Shown: positions 6,245 to 8,823 of the stretch, in pieces | Position numbering within the stretch: the first letter of the stretch is position 1 | Layout of the letters: each line of letters opens with the position of its first letter | From: Candidatus Poribacteria bacterium | GTDB lineage: Bacteria; Poribacteria; WGA-4E; WGA-3G | DNA length: 8,823 nt | Assembly: GCA_007571355.1 (NCBI GenBank) | Contig: RKRO01000129.1 | Coordinates: forward strand, 1-8,823 | Direction of reading: 5' to 3' | Program-made: the position numbers and the translations under genes | Notes under the pieces: model-generated | What the model saw: the letters and a program-made list of their open reading frames with translations, nothing else | Told to the model about the DNA's origin: nothing | Databases searched by the model: none

Positions 6245-7681
6245 ATGGCACAACAACCCAATATCCTTTTTCTCCTTACTGACCAGCAACGTTACGATTC
6301 ACTCGGTTGCAACGGCGCGTCAGTCTGCAGAACGCCTGCCGTTGACGAAATCGCTGCAACGGGGATGCGGTTCACGAATGCCTATACGCCGATCGCGCTC
6401 TGTTCACCGGCGCGCGGCTCGCTGCTCACTGGACTGTATCCACACAATCACGGGCAACTCTCAAATATGGGGAATTTCAACGGCGTTTTTGCAAACCAAA
6501 TTCTCGACAAGCCCGCATATCCAGAACTGCTAACAGCGGCAGGTTATCAGGTCAGTTGCATCGGTAAATGGCATCTCGCCAAAGAAGGCGATACAGAATT
6601 CTGGGGTTACGACAAGTGGCATCCCTATCGCGAATGGCATCAGTGGCTTCGTGATGACGGTATTGACTTCCGAATTGATAGAGACGCTGTCCAACCCTTT
6701 GAGTGGGGCGGCGATGCACCCTTCTACGGCAGACTTCCGCTCCCCGCTGAACGGACGATGGAAGCGTGGACTGCGGATAAAACGATTGAACTTCTCGACG
6801 GTTATTCGGATTCCGAGCAACCCTTTATGATTGCCGCAAACTTTTTCGGACCGCATTTCCCGTATGCCGTACCCGCGCCTTACGATGCGATGTATGCCCC
6901 TGACTCTGTGGAACGCTGGGGTAACTTTGATGAGCAGTTCATCAACAAACCGCTTATCCAACAGAAGGAGATGCTCCGGTGGAACGCCAGTCATCTGACA
7001 TGGCCCGATTGGCAGAAGGTTATCGCTGCGTATTGGGGATTCTGCACTTTCATTGACGATCAGGTGCGCCGAATTCTCGACTGCCTTGAGGCGAACGGTA
7101 TGGCGGAAAATACCGTCGTCATCTTTTCAACCGACCACGGCGATATGCTCGGCAGCCATCGGCTTTTCAACAAAGGGTTCCACATGTACGAGGAGACGCA
7201 CCACATCCCGCTTGTCATCCGTTGGCCCGGTGCTACCTCACCCGGAACGACATGCGATGAATTTGTGAATCTTGTGGATCTCATGCCCACATTTTTGGAG
7301 ATTGGTGGGGCCATCGCACCGGACACCCTCGACGGTAGATCCATTGCCCCTCTCTTACGCGGTGAAACCGTGGATGACTGGCCCGATGATGCGTTCGCCG
7401 AATTTCACGGGTATGAACCAACGCTCGCTTCTGTCAGAATGGTGCGGACAGATTCGTGGAAGTACGTCTACAATCCATACAGTGAGGACGAACTCTACGA
7501 CATGAAAAGCGACCCGCACGAACTCCACAACGTAGCAAACCACCTCGGTTACAAGCATGTCCTCCGTCGGATGAAGGCGCGTATGGTCCATCGCTTACGT
7601 GAGACAAAGGACAACATCGTCATGGACGGCGGATGGCAGAGCAATTCCTTTGACCTGCTCATTTCAGGACGCGAGCAATAG
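6245..7681 (+). CDS. Cys-type sulfatase (sulfatase family S1)
   Basis: This 478-residue enzyme of the alkaline-phosphatase superfamily should hydrolyse sulfate esters, or possibly related phosphonate/phosphate esters. The N-terminal strand NILFLLTDQQRYD gives metal ligand Asp13, with Gln14 where many sulfatases have a second Asp. LCSPARGSLLTG (52-63) is the CxPxR sulfatase signature: Cys53 is the residue converted to formylglycine and Arg57 supports it. Other expected active-site residues are Lys108 and His110 (GKWH), His204 (PHFPY), Asp297-His298 (STDHGDMLG) and Lys310. The Asp-His pair is typical of choline-sulfatase and phosphonate-monoester-hydrolase-like branches. The C-terminus has the usual WKYVYN and ELYDMKSDPHE segment. 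No signal peptide is present, so it is probably cytoplasmic, which suggests a small imported substrate. It starts 64 bases after the methyltransferase and ends the operon. The exact substrate is not predictable from this. Confidence 0.92.
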   Translation: MAQQPNILFLLTDQQRYDSLGCNGASVCRTPAVDEIAATGMRFTNAYTPIALCSPARGSLLTGLYPHNHGQLSNMGNFNGVFANQILDKPAYPELLTAAGYQVSCIGKWHLAKEGDTEFWGYDKWHPYREWHQWLRDDGIDFRIDRDAVQPFEWGGDAPFYGRLPLPAERTMEAWTADKTIELLDGYSDSEQPFMIAANFFGPHFPYAVPAPYDAMYAPDSVERWGNFDEQFINKPLIQQKEMLRWNASHLTWPDWQKVIAAYWGFCTFIDDQVRRILDCLEANGMAENTVVIFSTDHGDMLGSHRLFNKGFHMYEETHHIPLVIRWPGATSPGTTCDEFVNLVDLMPTFLEIGGAIAPDTLDGRSIAPLLRGETVDDWPDDAFAEFHGYEPTLASVRMVRTDSWKYVYNPYSEDELYDMKSDPHELHNVANHLGYKHVLRRMKARMVHRLRETKDNIVMDGGWQSNSFDLLISGREQ

Positions 7682-7734
7682 TATTCAGGGCAGGTACAAG
7701 AAATGTGTTGCTTTACGGGGTTCACACGTCGAAA

Positions 7735-7784
7735 ACTGAGTCGGCGTGGTTATCTCTTTCGGTATGCCACAGCCGACAATCAGT
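7735..7784. terminator. Imperfect 15-bp stem-loop between convergent genes
   Basis: The arms are ACTGA-GTCGGC-GTGG (7735-7749) and CCAC-a-GCCGAC-aa-TCAGT (7767-7784), paired along 15 bp with one single-base and one two-base bulge and a 17-base loop. On the minus strand the stem is followed by TTTTC, a short T-run, so it best fits a terminator for the leftward SUMF1-fold gene, whose stop is 45 bases away. On the plus strand no T-run follows, though it could still protect the 3' end of the sulfatase message. Confidence 0.5.
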
Positions 7785-7828
7785 CGTAAAACGAGTGTTG
7801 TCAAAGTTCCAATAATTTTCATGGAGGT

Positions 7829-8823
7829 TTACTTCTTATCGGGTTGTTTTACGGGTTTTACACAACGGAATCCGATACCTCTAGAAGGCATTGTTGGCCA
7901 CATGCCACTGCGCATGAAAACTTGCAAGTCATGGCTGCTGGAGAGAAAATTACCGCCACGTACAACGCGGGCATCTGAAAGTCCTTTTTCTACAAGCAGA
8001 TAACTCTTTAGTATTGTTTCTGTATCCGTCATTTCTTGTATTAAGCCTGACACGAATACTGGGTTCCGTTTCGGAGAACTGTAGTAAAAATACATGTTAG
8101 TGGTATCCAAACACCACTCTGCAACATTGCCCGCCATATCATACAGCCCATACCCGTTTGGCGGATACGATCCTACTGGCATTGTTCTGCCTATTCCAAC
8201 AGAGGACGCGGGCATACCACTTTCAGAAGAGTCCCACGGGAAATCCTCGCCTACCAACCCACCGCGTGCGGCTTTCTCCCATTCCGCCTCTGTCGGCAGG
8301 CGTTTCCCTGCCCATTCCGCATACGCTATCGCAGCATACCAACTCACATACATAACAGGATGGTCCGCTTTATCCTCAGGATAAGCCGGCACCTCAGAAT
8401 AGTTTTTATAGTTTTTGTATTCCCACCAATGACTCAGGTAATTGTGAGGCACATAAGATTCATCACCGTACCGCCCAGTATATGGTCTAACATATTCCCA
8501 TTCAGGATTTGCATCTAAAAACTTCTTGTAATCTGCATTCGTTACTTCGTGTGTGTCCATATAAAATGCGTCTGTATAGACTGTATGTACAGGCGAATCG
8601 AGATGTTGTATAATCTCACCATTGCGAAGTCGAAATGGTTTTTGACCAGAACCGCCGTCTATGCCACCCATTTCAAACTCGCCGGCGGGTATCAGCACCA
8701 TTGTGCGTCCATCTATTGGCGTGTTTATCTCTTTCGGCACCCCAACGAGCGGCTCTTCTGGCTCATCTTCCTGATGGCTATCCATCGCACTGAGGAAAAG
8801 CACGCCAATACAAACGCAGAACA
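7829..8823 (-). CDS. SUMF1/FGE-fold protein lacking the FGE cysteines (5' end outside window)
   Basis: The frame runs to the right edge; at least 331 residues are visible. Before a possible GTG start (8801-8803) the frame continues with hydrophobic residues FCVCIGV joined to LFLSA, which reads as a signal peptide or lipoprotein-type leader, so the true start is at or beyond the edge. The formylglycine-generating-enzyme (SUMF1) fold is clear: MVLIPAGEFEMGG, FYMDTHEVTNADYKKFL, HPVMYVSWYAAIAYAEWAGK followed by RLPTEAEWEKAARGG, GYGLYDMAGNVAEW, VVRGGNF and IGFRCV. True aerobic FGEs have two copper-binding cysteines after the RGGS motif (RGGSxLCxxSYC). Here the corresponding positions are Ser (7940-7942) and Leu (7925-7927), so formylglycine formation is not expected. 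SUMF1-fold proteins without these cysteines have varied or unknown roles. It is probably exported or surface-bound, and convergent with the sulfatase. Confidence 0.88.
   Translation of the reverse strand, partial: FCVCIGVLFLSAMDSHQEDEPEEPLVGVPKEINTPIDGRTMVLIPAGEFEMGGIDGGSGQKPFRLRNGEIIQHLDSPVHTVYTDAFYMDTHEVTNADYKKFLDANPEWEYVRPYTGRYGDESYVPHNYLSHWWEYKNYKNYSEVPAYPEDKADHPVMYVSWYAAIAYAEWAGKRLPTEAEWEKAARGGLVGEDFPWDSSESGMPASSVGIGRTMPVGSYPPNGYGLYDMAGNVAEWCLDTTNMYFYYSSPKRNPVFVSGLIQEMTDTETILKSYLLVEKGLSDARVVRGGNFLSSSHDLQVFMRSGMWPTMPSRGIGFRCVKPVKQPDKK

Noticed and set aside
7829..8823. Calling the SUMF1-fold gene the formylglycine-generating enzyme for the sulfatase
   Set aside because: Both catalytic cysteine positions are replaced (Ser and Leu), and the predicted location differs from that of the sulfatase.

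Overview
The window is a bacterial protein-coding segment with no RNA genes, no CRISPR array and no recognisable insertion sequence. It holds nine protein genes, two of them cut by the window edges. The gene set (a Cys-type sulfatase, a SUMF1/FGE-fold protein, an ankyrin protein, a GT-C-like membrane protein ending in a carbohydrate-binding-like domain, and a tartrate/D-malate dehydrogenase) together with roughly even GC content suggests an uncultured, polysaccharide-degrading lineage. Candidatus Poribacteria or a member of the Planctomycetes-type assemblage would fit. This placement is inferred from gene flavour alone.

Layout. At the left edge (1-519, +) is the C-terminal half of a tartrate/D-malate/isopropylmalate-type dehydrogenase. 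A 293-bp intergenic stretch with a compact hairpin follows. Next is a 229-residue ankyrin-repeat protein (813-1502, +), which runs tail to tail, with 10 bp between stops, into a 691-residue multi-pass membrane protein (1513-3588, -). That protein looks like a GT-C-fold glycosyltransferase with an extra C-terminal beta-sandwich domain.

A 207-bp divergent control region follows (3589-3795). It carries two back-to-back sigma70-type promoters: TTGAAA-17-TAGAAT firing left into the membrane protein and TTGACA-18-TATAAT firing right. The rightward one is a perfect consensus, and its predicted start site falls on the ATG of a 58-residue acidic ORF (3796-3972), so the message is probably leaderless. 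The ORF resembles only the N-terminal part of HigA-type antitoxins.

That small ORF heads a tightly packed same-strand run that looks like an operon: a DUF123/GIY-YIG-fold protein (3989-4573), an M29 aminopeptidase (4586-5698), a small SAM-methyltransferase-like protein overlapping it by ATGA (5695-6180), and a Cys-type sulfatase (6245-7681). An imperfect 15-bp stem-loop (7735-7784) lies between the sulfatase and the convergent SUMF1/FGE-fold gene (7829 to the right edge, -).

The SUMF1-fold protein has a Ser and a Leu where the two catalytic cysteines of aerobic formylglycine-generating enzymes should be, and it appears to start with an export signal, whereas the sulfatase has none. Despite being neighbours, it is therefore probably not the enzyme that matures that sulfatase. 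Points most worth a second look are the leaderless promoter, the solitary HigA-N-like ORF beside a nuclease-fold protein, the cysteine-less FGE-like protein, and the unusual domain pairing in the membrane protein.
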